Origin: Chromera velia
Lineage: Eukaryota > Sar > Chromeraceae
Assembly: GCA_018398765.1 (NCBI GenBank)
Contig: JAHBMJ010005888.1
Location: forward strand, 13,972-62,481
Direction: 5' to 3'
Length of the DNA: 48,510 bases
Positions within the stretch are counted from its first letter, which is position 1; every line of letters begins with the position of its first letter. A program made the position numbers and the translations under genes. The notes under the pieces are model-generated. The model was not told where the DNA came from and searched no databases. It was given only the letters and a program-made list of their open reading frames with translations. This document shows, piece after piece, positions 1-11,344 of this stretch.

Positions 1-59
1 GGGCGGTGTCTTGAAAGGCAGCGCCGCATGCAAGTGTCTAAAGAATCGTAGCTGCATGC

Positions 60-442
60 ATGTCCACCTGTCTCCCGAAGTGTAAGTGTATCCAAACAAC
101 CCTGAAGAAAAAGAAATCGATGAGATTGACGGATTTTCAGACTTTTCGTTTAATTACCTTGCCTCTGAGAGTACCTAACGTGACTCAACAGAAGAAGGAT
201 TCACAACATCAGAAGTATTACCTACAAAGTGTTGGTAGTTGATCTTGCTTTGCCGGAGTCTAAGAGAAACTAAGAGTTGCAGTCTAAGTTGCAGAAGGCT
301 TTCTGGCAGGAAACTCCTCGTGCGACACCCGGACCCCCAACTCCACCCTCGGGGTTACTTCTTCAACATGCATAAGGAGGTGCAAGCCCGTGAAATCTGC
401 AGGTTGAGCAATCTTGCTGATTTTGATTCAGAAGATGAATGA
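60..442 (+). other. possible terminal exon(s) of an upstream gene
   Basis: Two short overlapping open frames occupy this stretch. The second ends in an acidic tail (LADFDSEDE) with a TGA stop at 440-442, and a possible splice acceptor (tctggcag) precedes its last ~125 bases. This resembles the end of a gene that starts outside the window, but there is no recognisable domain and both frames are short enough to occur by chance. I cannot assign a function. Confidence 0.2.
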
Positions 443-504
443 ATAGAGACGTTATATATGATCGTATACTGGTACTGAGCTATGTGTCTAGGATTTAACC
501 CTCA

Positions 505-688
505 ATCATTATCATTATTATTATTAATCGGTTTATAGGCCATCATGCAGTGCATGAGTCTAGGACAATGCTTTATTGCCCCTTTGCCAGACCTGCATCA
601 TACAACGGGAGGGGGCTTCATTCTCACAACTCTAAACACCCTGCATCTAGAAGATGCTTTCTAAATCGCTGATGTCGTTTCCCTTCTG
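505..688 (-). mobile_element. 5'-truncated LINE 3' end (antisense copy)
   Basis: The reverse complement of this segment matches about 27425-27617 closely, with only scattered substitutions. That region is the 3' end of the LINE at 22.5-27.6 kb. The copy starts abruptly in the 3' UTR and ends in the same kind of AAT/ATG-type simple-repeat tail (here read as cattattattattaatc on the plus strand). Truncation at the 5' end with a retained 3' tail is the signature of target-primed reverse transcription. No coding capacity remains. Confidence 0.75.
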
Positions 689-966
689 CATCATCATGTA
701 TAATGTAATCTAGGATGTAATATTGATATTATATAATTATATATGATAATATGTACGAAACCTAGGTATGAATAGTATTTTAAAGGCAATATATCGATTT
801 ATTTATACGTTATTATTTTTCAATTTTTTTTTCATATTCTTTGAATGAGATTTGCTAGGCCGCAAATTTGGATAGACTTGATTCGCCGCGCCGCAGGAGC
901 GGACGATCTTGATATTTTTTTTTCAAGTGGACATTAGGTTCAGGGAGGTAGTTGGGGCTTTTCGGC
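689..966. other. AT-rich spacer upstream of the 967 gene
   Basis: Low-complexity AT-rich DNA, including tatataattatatatgata. No gene or RNA is visible. The last ~100 bases become GC-richer and are presumably the 5' UTR or promoter of the following gene. No defined promoter motif can be supported. Confidence 0.4.
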
Positions 967-3900
967 ATGCCGAATGATCCAAAGCCCCTCTGGCGATGGC
1001 TGCAAAGCTTTACAGACTGTGCAAAACGGGGGGAAAAGCTAGAAGGGAGGGGGTGCAATCCTCGGGCAAAGACCCTGCCTCACCTTCTTTATCAAAAACT
1101 CAAGAGATGCCCCAAATTCAGTCATGGACAGCCCAGTGTGTTGGGCAAAATTCCTTGTTCTTATCATTTTCATGGTTTGGAGGGTGGGCGCCTTGCTATC
1201 GAAAGGTTCGAACAGGACGAATCACTGACGGAAGTACACAAGAGGGAGCTGAGGATGCACGTGATTGCCTACAACAGGCAGGTCGTTTCGGCCCCTTTGT
1301 TGCCAAACCCTCCTCCAGCTACAGCCGCTGCGCAGCAGGAAGACCAGCAGGAGGAAAAGGATGACATTCCCCCGAGCCTTTGCGACTCGGCGTCCGAGGT
1401 GAGCTCTGATGAAGATGAAGATGAAGTGGATAGGGACTGCTGCTCTGGAAAAATCCGGGAGCTCTTTTCGATTTTGGCGGCAGACGGTGAGGAGGTCGAG
1501 GTTAAACTTGATCTTTTCTATTTTATCAATAGAATGCTGAAGGCAGCCAAGCAAGGGCACCCCTATTTTGCGCTTTACGCAAAAGAACTGCAGAAGGCAT
1601 ACTCAATCCTTCGAGCTTCAGACCTAGACAAGCTGATTGAGGTTGAGTGCAGCGGGGAAGGAGGCGCAAGGAACCGCGGTGAGGCCTGGAAGCACCTTAC
1701 TCCTCAGCTGATTGCGGAAGTCGTACGCTTGTCAGTCGACCTCTTTCTAGTTTTTTGTTATCCTTTTACCTCTCCTCACCCTTTTTTTCTCCTTCCGATC
1801 TGACTGAAACTTCCTTTGTTTTCGCCCTGTTTTCTTTTCCTTTCTTGCCTCCGGTCCTCTTTGATTTTCTCAAACTTCCCCCTTCCATCCCTTTTCCCCC
1901 CGATCCCTGTGTTTTTCTTCTACCTAGATTCAATTTGGCACTTTTCCTCTTCCTATATCATCCTTTGGCAATGCAGACATATTCCTCCTGCCGCCTTCCA
2001 AGAGAGGTGGTTGAGACGGGTCTGGGACTACTTTATGCAATTAAAGACAGCTGGAGGGGAGCTCCTCTTTCAGTAAGAAGCCGCCGCAATTTGGGCGGAA
2101 GAGATGAAGCACATGAGAGCAGGATGTCTTTCAGATCTAGAAGAGTACCCCGTGGCAACTTTGGTGAGTCACACTAAACTTCAAGTTGTCCCCTCTCTAA
2201 AAATTGTTCTTTTTTTTGCCCTGCTTCTTCCCCCCTTTTCCCCCCTTTTCCCCCCTTTTCTCCCCCTTTCCCCCTTGTCTTCTTTCCCTCTTGCTAGTGT
2301 CTTTTGTGCCTTCCCCTCGCCAGAGCGCTCAATTTTTTTTTCTCCTTCTTTCCCCTTCTCTTCCCTCCCCTGCCTTTTGCAGAAGAGATCAAAAACGTAC
2401 AGGGGGGTTAAGTTTCCGGTGTGGGAATACAACCGGAGCACGTTCTACCTGGAGGGGTGGCATCATCCGCTGAAAGCAGGGACCGTCCGATCGAGCCGGG
2501 TGGGGGAGCGGATGCTTTAGGCTGGAATGGTGGATGGGGCGGTAAACTGGTACTGTTCCTGTGCTGTGTCCCGTGGGCTTCCCTTCCCCGATCTGTACGA
2601 CCTCCCTTTCGCCTTTCTTGCGAATACTGTTCATATCAACACCTTCGGAGTCCCTGTCGAGCCGCTCTTTGCGCAGGTCCTTCTTCCCCCTTCTCTTTCT
2701 GGTTTTTACGCTCTTTCTTCCCCCTCAAACTTTTTATTTTTCCCGTTTTATGCCCTTTCTTCTTTCTCAAACCTTCTTTTTTTCCCCGTTTTCCTTCTTT
2801 CCTTCTTCCCTCTCAAACTTCTTCTTTGCCCCCGGTTTTCCCCCCCTTTTTCCCTTCTCTTTTCCCTTCTCTCTTTCTTCCCCCTCAAAGTTTAATCAAT
2901 TTTGTGTTCCCTAGTGTGTTCCCCCTTTTTCTCCCTCTCGTTTTTTCTTCCCTCTTTTAATATGTATGACCTTTCCCCTTCTTTCGAATGACCATCTGCA
3001 GGTGATTTCGAAAGCCGACATGGAGAGAGAGAGAATCGAGAATGAGAAAAAATTTTAGGCTGTTGAGTACTTTTACACTCGTTCACAGGAAATTGTGGAC
3101 AAAGCAAAGGAGGAACTGAACGAGAGTGAAGAGGTGGGTGATCATGATAGAAAAAACATTTTTCATCCCTAGTTTCATTTTTTTCCCCCTTTACATCAAA
3201 TTTTCTACCCTTCTCTCTTTTTTTTTCTTTCTTTCTTTCTTTCTTTCTTTCTTTTTTTCTTTCTTGTCCTTCCCCCCTCTCACTCTTTTCTTCTTCTCCC
3301 TCCCTGTCTCTTTTACCGATGGCACCTCATATGAAAATTCGTATACACGTTCTTTAATATGTAAGTGCTACGAGCAGTTGAGCGTCTGAGTCGACGAATA
3401 GCATTGTGCCAGTCTGGAGAAGAGAACAGCCAGTCTGAGGAGGGGACTGAGGAAATTGTCAAGATTGCTCAAGGAGACGGCAGTCAGCCTGAGGATGACA
3501 TTGCAGAGCCGGAGAATGGTGATGCGCTTTACCTCTCTGCGGTCGACATTGTCGCAGAGACATGGGAGGATGAGATGGCTGACATCGAATCTTCCTCTGC
3601 TCCCCTCAGTCCATCTGATGTTCCAGAGATCCCTTGGTCAGCCACTGACTGCTTTCTCTCCTAACGTTTCTCTCCCTTTGCTTTCTTCCCCCCCCCTTTT
3701 TTCTTTTAGTTTTTTTTTTCTTCGTTTGTCTCTTTTCCTTCACTTTTCTTTTCCCCCCCTCTTTTCCCCCCCCGTGATGCTTTCTTCCCCCCCCTTTTTT
3801 TCTTTTAGTTTGTTTTTCCTCGTTTGTCTCTTTTCCTTCACTTTGCTTTTCCCCCCTTCTTTTCCCCCCTTCTTTCCCCCCCCCCGTCATGCTCTCTTTC

Positions 3901-4942
3901 CCCCCCTTTTCTTTCTTTCTTCCCCCCTCTTTTTTCTTTTTCGCTCTTTTCCGCTCTCTTCCCCCTCCTTTCTATCTCGCCCCTGACTTATAGTCTTTGG
4001 AAGCCCCTTCTTTTCTCTCCGTTTCTCTCTCCCCCCTCATCCCCCCTTTAAATAATACTGGGCAGGCTTTCCATCAGCCGAGGGTGCACAAGGCTCCTGC
4101 ACGCTGCAAAGCCAAGGGAGTGGGGAGATGACATGAAGAAATTCGTCCGGGAGCAGGCGGAGCTTCACAAGAGGGATCTGAAGAAGATCTTCATTGCGCT
4201 AGAGAAGAAAAGACTTCAGTCAGTCAATCTTTAAATTTTCACCGCTTCTTTTGCCCTGTTTATTCTTCTTTCTTTTTTTAATTCCTTCTTGTTTCTTTCT
4301 CCCCTTTTTAATTCCTTTCCCCCCCCTTTTCCCCCTTTCATCTGAAAGTAATTTATCTCTTTCTCCCTTGTTCTTTCTTGCAGACAACAGAGCCCGAACG
4401 TGGCCCACGGAGAGAGGATGACAGACGCCCAGGCGATCAAGTTAACCTCATGTACGTACATCAAGGAATTTTTGGACGCTGAGGACTCGAGGGCCGGAAC
4501 TCAATCGGCTATAACATCGAGCTCAATCCACGCCAACGCACTTGCAGAGAACCACCTCCCTTCGAATATGGCACCTGGGGGAAATCAAGAGTACGAGCGA
4601 GCGCAGATCAGACTGGGCAGTGCCGAAGATGCCCCTGGCCCGGAAAGCTATGACTTTAGCACCTCTGTGCTGCAAACATACATTGAGACGGCCAGAGAGA
4701 TCAGAGAGAAAGTGCTAGCAGGCACCCTTATCCAGCTAAAAACTCGTTTCAACCTACAGAAAGGAAAGGATGTCATGGTGTACTTTTGTTATGCTGTAGC
4801 GCCTGATGGAAAAGAATGCAGACTTGAGAAGACGCCTTCGACGCATCCACAATTTGAGTCCTTTACGTGGTGTCCGATTGCATATCCCGATAAGCTGCAT
4901 GGATGCGTTCCGAGATGGAAACAAAGAAGACAGCTGCTGTAA
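967..4942 (+). CDS. seven-exon gene of unknown function with three in-frame TAR codons
   Basis: Model: exons 967-1730, 1977-2163, 2383-2676, 3002-3133, 3383-3636, 4066-4218, 4384-4942. Splice phases are 2,0,0,0,2,2 and the total of 2343 nt (781 codons) closes exactly. The start of exon 5 is the weakest boundary. Exon 1 begins MPNDPKPLWRWLQ and carries an acidic stretch (SSDEDEDEVD); later exons are helical and charged. I recognise no family. The frame has three in-frame stops (TAA 2074-2076, TAG 2518-2520, TAG 3056-3058) but no frameshift and no TGA. After TAA 4940-4942 the frame stays open for ~70 more codons. Introns are extreme T/C tracts. It may be transposon-derived or a decaying gene. 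Exon structure is fairly sure; function is unknown. Confidence 0.55.
3706..3905 (+). repeat. ~98-bp tandem duplication inside a polypyrimidine intron
   Basis: Two adjacent copies share the order ttttagttt, cgtttgtctcttttccttcac, C-runs, then the gtgatgct/gtcatgct segment. They lie in the intron between 3637 and 4065, which is nearly free of purines on the plus strand. Long frames in this DNA on either strand are compositional artefacts. Confidence 0.6.
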
Positions 4943-5250
4943 AGCGAAAAGAGGAGCAACAGCTACGGGGAGTGCTTCCGGTGGCCGGAGGCCGGGGGCC
5001 GGGTTTGTGATAGTTGTGTTGCAATGATGCAATCGCAAGTGTTTTTTGTGCATGCATTCTACTTATGGCTTGCACACATCTTTCAATCGGGGGAATATAA
5101 GAGACTGTTTGTAGATAAACATCATTTAAAATTTAAAGATGCCATCTTGTATCTAATGATTTAAAGTTGTACGTTCTCATTATGAAATGGTAGCGCCGCA
5201 GGCAATTTTTTTTTTTTTATCAGTTTTTTGAATGATTTTTTATCAATAAG

Positions 5251-5428
5251 ATGCGATCTCGATAAAATGTTTAGTGATGGAGACGGGATCTTGATAAAAT
5301 CTTTAGTAATGGAGATGGGATCTTAGTGAAATCTTTAGTGATAGAGATGGGATCTTAATAAAATCTCAAGTGATGAAGATAGGATCTTTATACAGAAATT
5401 TAGTCATATAGAGATGGGATCTTTGTAG
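5251..5428. repeat. 32-bp degenerate tandem repeat, ~5.5 copies
   Basis: The unit is approximately atgggatcttgataaaatct followed by ttagtgatggag. Successive copies start near 5251, 5283, 5315, 5347 and 5379, with a partial copy ending near 5428. Copies differ by a few substitutions and small indels. The array is noncoding and lies between the 967 gene and a foldback element. Confidence 0.75.
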
Positions 5429-5529
5429 TGCGCACTCCGCGCGCGCTGCGCATACGCTTTTTCTCCCCTTTTGGTATATTTTCTTCCCCCGGCCCGTATA
5501 ACATTAATACCATATTAATATACCCGCAT

Positions 5530-5862
5530 ATACGTATATAAGCCCCTGCCCTTGAATATTGGACGCACGTTTTGAGACCTCTCTGTGGTCAACTTTGCTA
5601 CGGCGCACCACCCACCCGCCCCTCATTGTCCATGTATGTAACTTGTAAAATACATTTATTTTTACGTTTTTTCGCGCACACCGCGCGCGTGACAAAACCC
5701 TTTATAGGGCAAAAACAATAGGGATACACCTTAGAGCGACCATTTTTTAACATTAAAAAAATGAAAAAAAGAAAATAAAATGAATTCTAATACAGTAAGT
5801 GATAATACAAAGCCAAGCCAAATCGTGCGTCCAATATTCAAGGGCAGGAGCTTATATATATA
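5530..5862. repeat. foldback / inverted-repeat element
   Basis: Arms 5530-5569 and 5824-5862 are near-perfect inverted copies with the core gcccttgaatattggacgca, extending into TATA-rich sequence on the outer side. About 250 bp of AT-rich noncoding DNA separates them. This could be a MITE-like or foldback transposon remnant, or a structured intergenic repeat. No target-site duplication is evident. Confidence 0.6.
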
Positions 5863-6242
5863 CCGGGGCGGGAGTACACAAAGTTTGTGTTTTGTCACTC
5901 TTGAGTGACAAGTTGAGTCACACTAGCTGCATACATGCTGCATACAGTCCATGCATAGTCCATGCATGCCGTGGAGCTTCATGGATCTTTTATTCTTGGC
6001 TCCCTCCCTCTCCCCGCCAATCTGCAATGATGAATCAGATCGAAGACTAGATCGAAGAAGAGCTCACCGGACAGAGAGGAAGAACAGACTCCACTCTTGA
6101 ATTGACTTCCAAGTCCTACGCTACTCTACATATATATAGCTGGCGGGAGTCTAGAGAAGATTGTGTAGAGAGAAGCCTATATATAGAAACCTACTTGACA
6201 CTCGTTCATCTGTTCGCTGGCTTACATTCAACCAGCCAGCGC
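5863..6242. promoter_or_regulatory. upstream region of the 6243 gene
   Basis: About 380 bp without coding evidence. TATA-like runs occur at about 6131 and 6178, the nearer one ~65 bp upstream of the ATG at 6243. They could act as core promoter elements, but no transcription start is demonstrable from sequence. Confidence 0.25.
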
Positions 6243-9200
6243 ATGCGGGCGATACTGTGGTTCGCAGTGCTCCTGAGTGCTGCTGCGGACTGCGAGGTGG
6301 GATTTCCCGAAAAGGTGGGTCGATGTTGGCCAAATGTTGCACATGTGTTGTTCATCGTGTGGATCTGCAGGGTTGCTCTTCCGTGTTGACTCGTACATGA
6401 AAAGTGAAAGGGAAGGAGCACAGACCTATTGCGCTGACGCATCATGATGCTTTTTGCGGGCAGCTCCACACATTGACGTACATATCTTTGCGTACGTGAA
6501 TTTGAATCCATCGATCGGTGTACGTGCCTTTTTGCAGGCCATTCAATATGTAGTAACCAGCGTTTGGGGACGGGTGCCCCTGGGTGATGACGACGTGTGT
6601 GATCTGATGGCATTTCCACGGGTGATGGGAGGACTGCCAGAAGTCCGGGGGCGCCTCTCCTCTCTCAACAGGACGTTGGAGGAATGCGGAGCGAGAGAGA
6701 TAGACTTCAAGAATCAACTGAAAGACGCGGAGGACAGGCAGGCAGACTTCAAGAATCAGTTGAAAGACGCGGAGGACAGGCAGGCAGACTTCAAAAATCA
6801 GTTGAAAGAGGCGGAGGACAGGGAGGAAGACTTGAAGAATCGATTGAATGAGACGGGGGACAGGGAGGCAGACTTGAAGAATCAAGTGAAAGAGGCGGAG
6901 GACAGGGAGGCAGGCTTGAAGAATCAAGTGAAAGAGGCGGAGGACAGGCAGGCAGACTTCAAAAATCAGTTGAAAGAGGCGGAGGACAGGGAGGCAGACT
7001 TGAAGAATCAAGTGAAAGAGGCGGAGGACAGGGAGGCAGACTTGAAGAATCAAGTGAAAGAGGCGGAGGACAGAGAAGAGATTCTCGTCCAAACGGCCAC
7101 AGAGGAAGCGAAACTCTGGTAAGTAGCAATTACACTGATAGAGATCGAGAGGCTCAATTCTCACCTCAAAGCACCATCCCACCAGAGTGACTTTGGCCGG
7201 TTGATGTTTCAGCGAGTAAATCAAAGTATGTTTGCCGCAGCGTCTTGTCCTCCTTTGTTCTTTCGATCTGAAGTCTCCTTTGGCAGGGGTCTTTCTCTAT
7301 CCCTGTCTCGCTCTGTGCCGCTGTGTGTGTCAAGGCATCCCTGAATGTCTAGTGAGCCGGCTGGTGATCCAGTTTGTCAGGTGTTTTTCTGTCTCATTTC
7401 TTTTTTTGACATAGAGGTTCGTTGCTCTGAATTTGAGTATTTCTCTTGGCCGGAGACCGTCACACACACCTACCTTCTCTGTCTCTGTATTTTTGCTGCA
7501 GTATAGAGATGACCTCGGGGCTCCTGGAAGTGATACAGGTGCACGAGACCTGCGGTTGTTTGATGGTCTTCATGGCGGTTCTTCTTCTTTTCTCTCTGTG
7601 TGTGAAGAAGCCTCTCAGGAGGTGGATGAAAGCCTCTTCTACGGTCAGTGCAGATTTCGTGCCTTTGAGGTCGCTCTCTAGGGTCGCTGCCCGATAGGTC
7701 GCTGTCTGACATTCAGTCTCGGACGACTTTTCTTCTTTTGACCAAAAACTGTGCGCATGTGCCAGAGCAGCCGACCCGTGTTTCCAGATGTTTATAAATG
7801 AATTTGGTTGTTGTGTTTTGTTTTGTATCAGGTCAATCTCTTGTGCCTCCGTTTTGTCATGAGGCCGCATAGGATAGACAGTCTCTCTTTGCCCACACAC
7901 GCCCGTTTACACTGGTGACAGACATGATCGAGAGACACAATAAGGGAGGAAAGAAGACAAGAAATTCAAAAGAAGAGATGTGGAGTCCCGCAGATAGGAG
8001 AGACTCGCTTGAAAGAATTCGGCAATTAAGGGAGAAACGAGTGGAACAATGCAGAACAGAGACAGGCACCAGGCTAGAGTAGAGAACACAGCAAAAGAAT
8101 GGATGGAGGAGAAAAGAAATAGAAAAACGGATAGATGGTGTGAGAGGTATCAGTGTACGAAGAAAGCACAAAGACGGCAGGCAAAAAGAAAAGGCAAACA
8201 TGAAAGAAAAGATCAACCAAAGAAGAAGGAGAAAGCCGAGAGTACGAATGTATTAATTCTCATGCTCTTGCTCCTTTTTTTTCACTCAGTCTGTCTACCG
8301 GACGGTCTGTTTGATCTCTTAATTCATGTGGATGTGCGTGGCATTTCAATCTTCCTCGAGCTCCTTGCATCTTTTCCTCTCCATGCAGGTTGTCTCCCCT
8401 CCTATCCGAGACGAAAAATGGAGAAACCGCTACGTTGGCCTCGTCGCTACACTTCCGTACAGGTGCGTGTGCGTTTCTTGAAAAGTCCTTTTCTCACGTA
8501 CGATTGTTGACGTCTCTTTATGCTCATTCTGTGTCTCTGCTTCATGTGCTGTGCTGCTATCTTTCATTCTTCTTCTGTGCACGCAGTCACCCTGTCGGTC
8601 GTTTTCCTTGTGCAGATGCATACACAGAAGCTTTTTGACAATCCAATCCCCTCTTTCTTTCTTGCAGATCTGTCTCTACAAGAAGAGAACCCATGATCTC
8701 TTCCCACCTACTCGCACAGAGTGCGTCTGTTCAGGAGGTGCCCCCCCAGACAACACAGACAGACCCCAACCCTGACACCGTCCAGCCGCTCGCACGGAGT
8801 GCGTCTGTTCAGGAGGTGCCCCCCCAGACAACTCAGACACACCCCAACCCTGACCCCGTCCAGCCGCTCGCACAGAGTGCGTCTGTTGAGGAGGTGCCCC
8901 CTCAGACAACACAGACACACCCCAACCCTTACCCCGTCCAGAGAGAGAAGAGTGGGAAAGCAACCGCGATGGAAGAAGCCTCCGCATTGCGGATTCAGCT
9001 GGAGGCGAAGGAGGCAGAGATAGAGGCAGAGAAGAGTGGGAAAGAAACTGCGATGGAAGAAGCCTCCGCATTACGCAGTCGGTTGGAGGAGATGAAAGGA
9101 GAGTTAGAGGGGGAGAAGAGCGGCAGAGAGAGTGCCTTGGAAGAGGCTGCGTCCCTGCAAGTGCGCATTGAGGAAGTAGAAGCAGCAGCCTCCTCTGAAA

Positions 9201-11125
9201 GGCAGGCTCACACAGCAGCCCTGGAGGCTTCTGAGGCTATGGCTTCCTCTCTCCAGTTCCGTGAGAAGGAGCTTGAGGGAGATCTGCAGAGAGAGACCGA
9301 AGCTCTTGAAGAGGCCAATCAGACCGTGAGTGCCTTGCAATCTCGAGTGGCCGATCTCGAGTCGGACTTGACAAAAGCGAAAGAAGAGTTGGGGGTCTGG
9401 AGTTCAGGCGCTGCGTTTGCAAATGAGCAGGCAGCGGCCGCCCTGAGTGAAAGGGATTCGGCTGTGGCAAAGTCAGTAGAGCAGGCAGCAGAGATTGACA
9501 GCCTCACCCAGCAGCTGAGGCTCGCTGAGGAGAAACACTGTCAAGCACAGGAATCCTCACAGACTCTAGTCACGTCCCTCGAAACCCAAAGAGAGGAGTT
9601 GGAGGGACAGAGAGAGGCAGAAAAGGGGGAGAAAAAAAAAGCAGCTGAGGCAGCGTCGGGGTTACGCAGTCAGTTGGAGGAGAAGGAGGCAGAGTTAGAG
9701 GGAGAGAAGAGTGGGAAAGAAACTGCGATGGAAGAAGCCTCCGCATTACGCAGTCGGTTGGAGGAGATGAAAGGAGAGCTAGAGGGGGAGAAGAGCGGCA
9801 GAGAGAGTGCCTTGGAAGAGGCTGCGTCCCTGCAAGTGCGCATTGAGGAAGTAGAAGCAGCAGCCTCCTCTGAAAGGCAGGCTCACACAGCAGCCCTGGA
9901 GGCTTCTGAGGCTATGGCTTCCTCTCTCCAGTCCCGTGAGAAGGAGCTTGAGGGAGATCTGCAGAGAGAGACCGAAGTTCTTGAAGAGGCCAATCAGACC
10001 GTGAGTGCCTTGCAATCTCGAGTGGCCGATCTCGAGTCGGACTTGACAAAAGCGAAAGAAGAGTTGGAGGTCTGGAGTTCAGGCGCTGCATCTGCAAATG
10101 AGCAGGCAGCGGCCGCCCTGAGTGAAAGGGATTCGGCTGTGGCAAAGTCAGTAGAGCAGGCAGCCGAGATTGATAGCCTCACCCAGCAGCTGAAGCTCGC
10201 TGAGGAGAAACACTGTCAAGCACACACTGCATGTCAGGAATCCTCACAGCCGCTCGCACCGAGCGCGTCTGTTGAGGAGGTGTCCTTTCAGACAACACAG
10301 ACACACCCCGACCCTGACCCCGTCCAGCCGCTCGCACAGAGTGCGTCTGTTCAGGAGGTGCCCCCCCAGACAACACAGACAGATCCCAACCCTGACCCCG
10401 TCCAGCCGCTCGCACAGAGTGCGTCTGTTCAGGAGGTGCCCCCCCAGACAACACAGACAGACCCCAACCCTGACACCGTCCAGCCGCACGAGTTCATACT
10501 TCCCGTCCCCAAAGTGAGGGTTCTGGTGGTTGGAGCGGGCGTTGCGGGATTACAAGCAATTACTTCGGCAAGAAGCCTGGGTGCAGAGGTTTTCTGTTAC
10601 GACTGTCGAAGTGATATGCAGGGTCTAGTAGAAGCATGTGGGGGGAGTTTTGTCGAATTGCCTCAATGGGCACAAGAGGTGGCTGCGGGCTGGGGGGGGA
10701 CACTTGAGATATCCGATGAAATGCCCCAAGGTCTCCGTCAGGTGCAAAAGCAGGTTCTGGGGAGTCGCATGGCAGACACTGATGTGCTTATCTGCACTGT
10801 CCCCCCCTCCCCTGAGGAAACAGCAACCGCCCCAAAATTGGTAACAGCAGGCATGATCCGATCGATGCCATCGGGTTCCGTTGTGGTGGATTTAGCAGCC
10901 GATAGGGGACACAGGAGATCGGGATGGGGGGGGAGCTGTCAGCTGACCATCCCAGGAAGGGTTCGAAGAGACACAGAGTCGGGGAGTTTCATTATCGGAC
11001 AGGCAGTGGTGACTCATCTCCTGAACCTGCCCGCTCAGACGTCTTCAGCATGGTTGTTGACAGGCGTGGCCCAGTTCTTGTCCAATCGAGCTGCGTTGGA
11101 GATAGAGGGGTTGCAGCAGCAGTGA
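6243..11125 (+). CDS. predicted membrane protein: coiled-coil repeats fused to PNT-type NAD-binding domain
   Basis: Exons 6243-6314, 6538-7118, 7502-7643, 8389-8462 and 8668-11125 join with phases 0,2,0,2 and give 3327 nt, that is 1108 residues plus TGA. Residues 1-17 look like a signal peptide (MRAILWFAVLLSAAADC). Residues 80-205 are nine 14-residue coiled-coil repeats (KEAEDREADLKNQV type). A membrane span lies at ~235-252, followed by KKPLRR. Residues ~304-381 and ~816-897 are two arrays of a 26-residue Pro/Gln/Thr repeat, flanking ~430 residues of coiled coil that contains an internal 174-residue duplication. Residues ~905-1105 match the alanine dehydrogenase/transhydrogenase-alpha NAD domain: VVGAGVAGLQ (GxGxxG), then YDCR with the Asp expected for NAD, and TAPKLVT. 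The rest of PntA and all of PntB are absent. Catalysis is therefore unlikely; NAD sensing or structural use is my inference. Low-complexity coils could mimic homology, but the Rossmann match is good. Confidence 0.75.
6703..7080 (+). repeat. 42-bp coding tandem repeat, nine copies
   Basis: Units of exactly 42 bp begin at 6703 and every 42 bp after it, each encoding 14 residues (two heptads) such as DFKNQLKDAEDRQA. There are no indels, so the reading frame and heptad register are kept. The pattern fits expansion by unequal exchange under selection for a coiled coil. Confidence 0.9.
8720..8941 (+). repeat. 78-bp coding repeat, first array (three units, last partial)
   Basis: Each unit encodes 26 residues of the SASVQEVPPQTTQTDPNPD type, starting near 8720, 8798 and 8876. 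It is nearly identical in DNA to the second array at 10262-10489. The two arrays bracket the coiled-coil block of the same gene. Confidence 0.9.
9028..9549 (+). repeat. 522-bp internal direct duplication, copy 1
   Basis: This segment repeats at 9703-10224 (offset 675 bp) with very few differences. Both copies code for the same ~174-residue coiled-coil segment in the same frame. The near identity points to a recent duplication or gene conversion within the exon. Confidence 0.9.
9703..10224 (+). repeat. 522-bp internal direct duplication, copy 2
   Basis: Partner of 9028-9549. It differs by single residues (for example F to S in LQFREK/LQSREK and A to V in TEALEE/TEVLEE). A 12-bp insertion just after it adds HTAC before QESSQ. 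Confidence 0.9.
10262..10489 (+). repeat. 78-bp coding repeat, second array (three units)
   Basis: Units begin near 10262, 10340 and 10418 and match the 8720-8941 array. The last unit runs directly into the NAD-binding domain. Confidence 0.9.
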
Positions 11126-11344
11126 GAGAAGTCCATCCATGCATTCCTTGACTGATTCACTTACTCATTCAGGGAATCACCTCTTTCTCTCTTCCCATGG
11201 ATGTCTCCTTGCGTGATTGCTTCATTGTCAATGATTGTAGGAGAGACTCGAGAAGCGATAAAGAAGGAGACAGATGTATGTGGGAAAGGGGGGTATGGGA
11301 TGGGAGGCATTCATTTAATTCAAAACCGAAAGGCATGTTTTTTT

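Noticed and set aside
2181-2960. Several overlapping Pro/Phe/Ser-rich frames
   Set aside because: They arise from T/C-rich introns of the 967 gene and are bounded by splice sites. Their composition is that of the tract, not of protein.
6703-7080. CRISPR-like array
   Set aside because: The repeats are contiguous 42-bp units with no unique spacers and encode a coiled coil in a spliced eukaryotic gene.
6442-7224. 260-codon minus-strand frame opposite the 42-bp repeats
   Set aside because: It is the antisense reading of a tandem repeat. The plus strand has matching splice sites, a signal peptide and correct heptad periodicity.
10495-11125. Bacterial pntA acquired with its operon
   Set aside because: Only the NAD-binding half is present, fused in frame to eukaryotic-style repeats. 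No pntB or prokaryotic signals are nearby.
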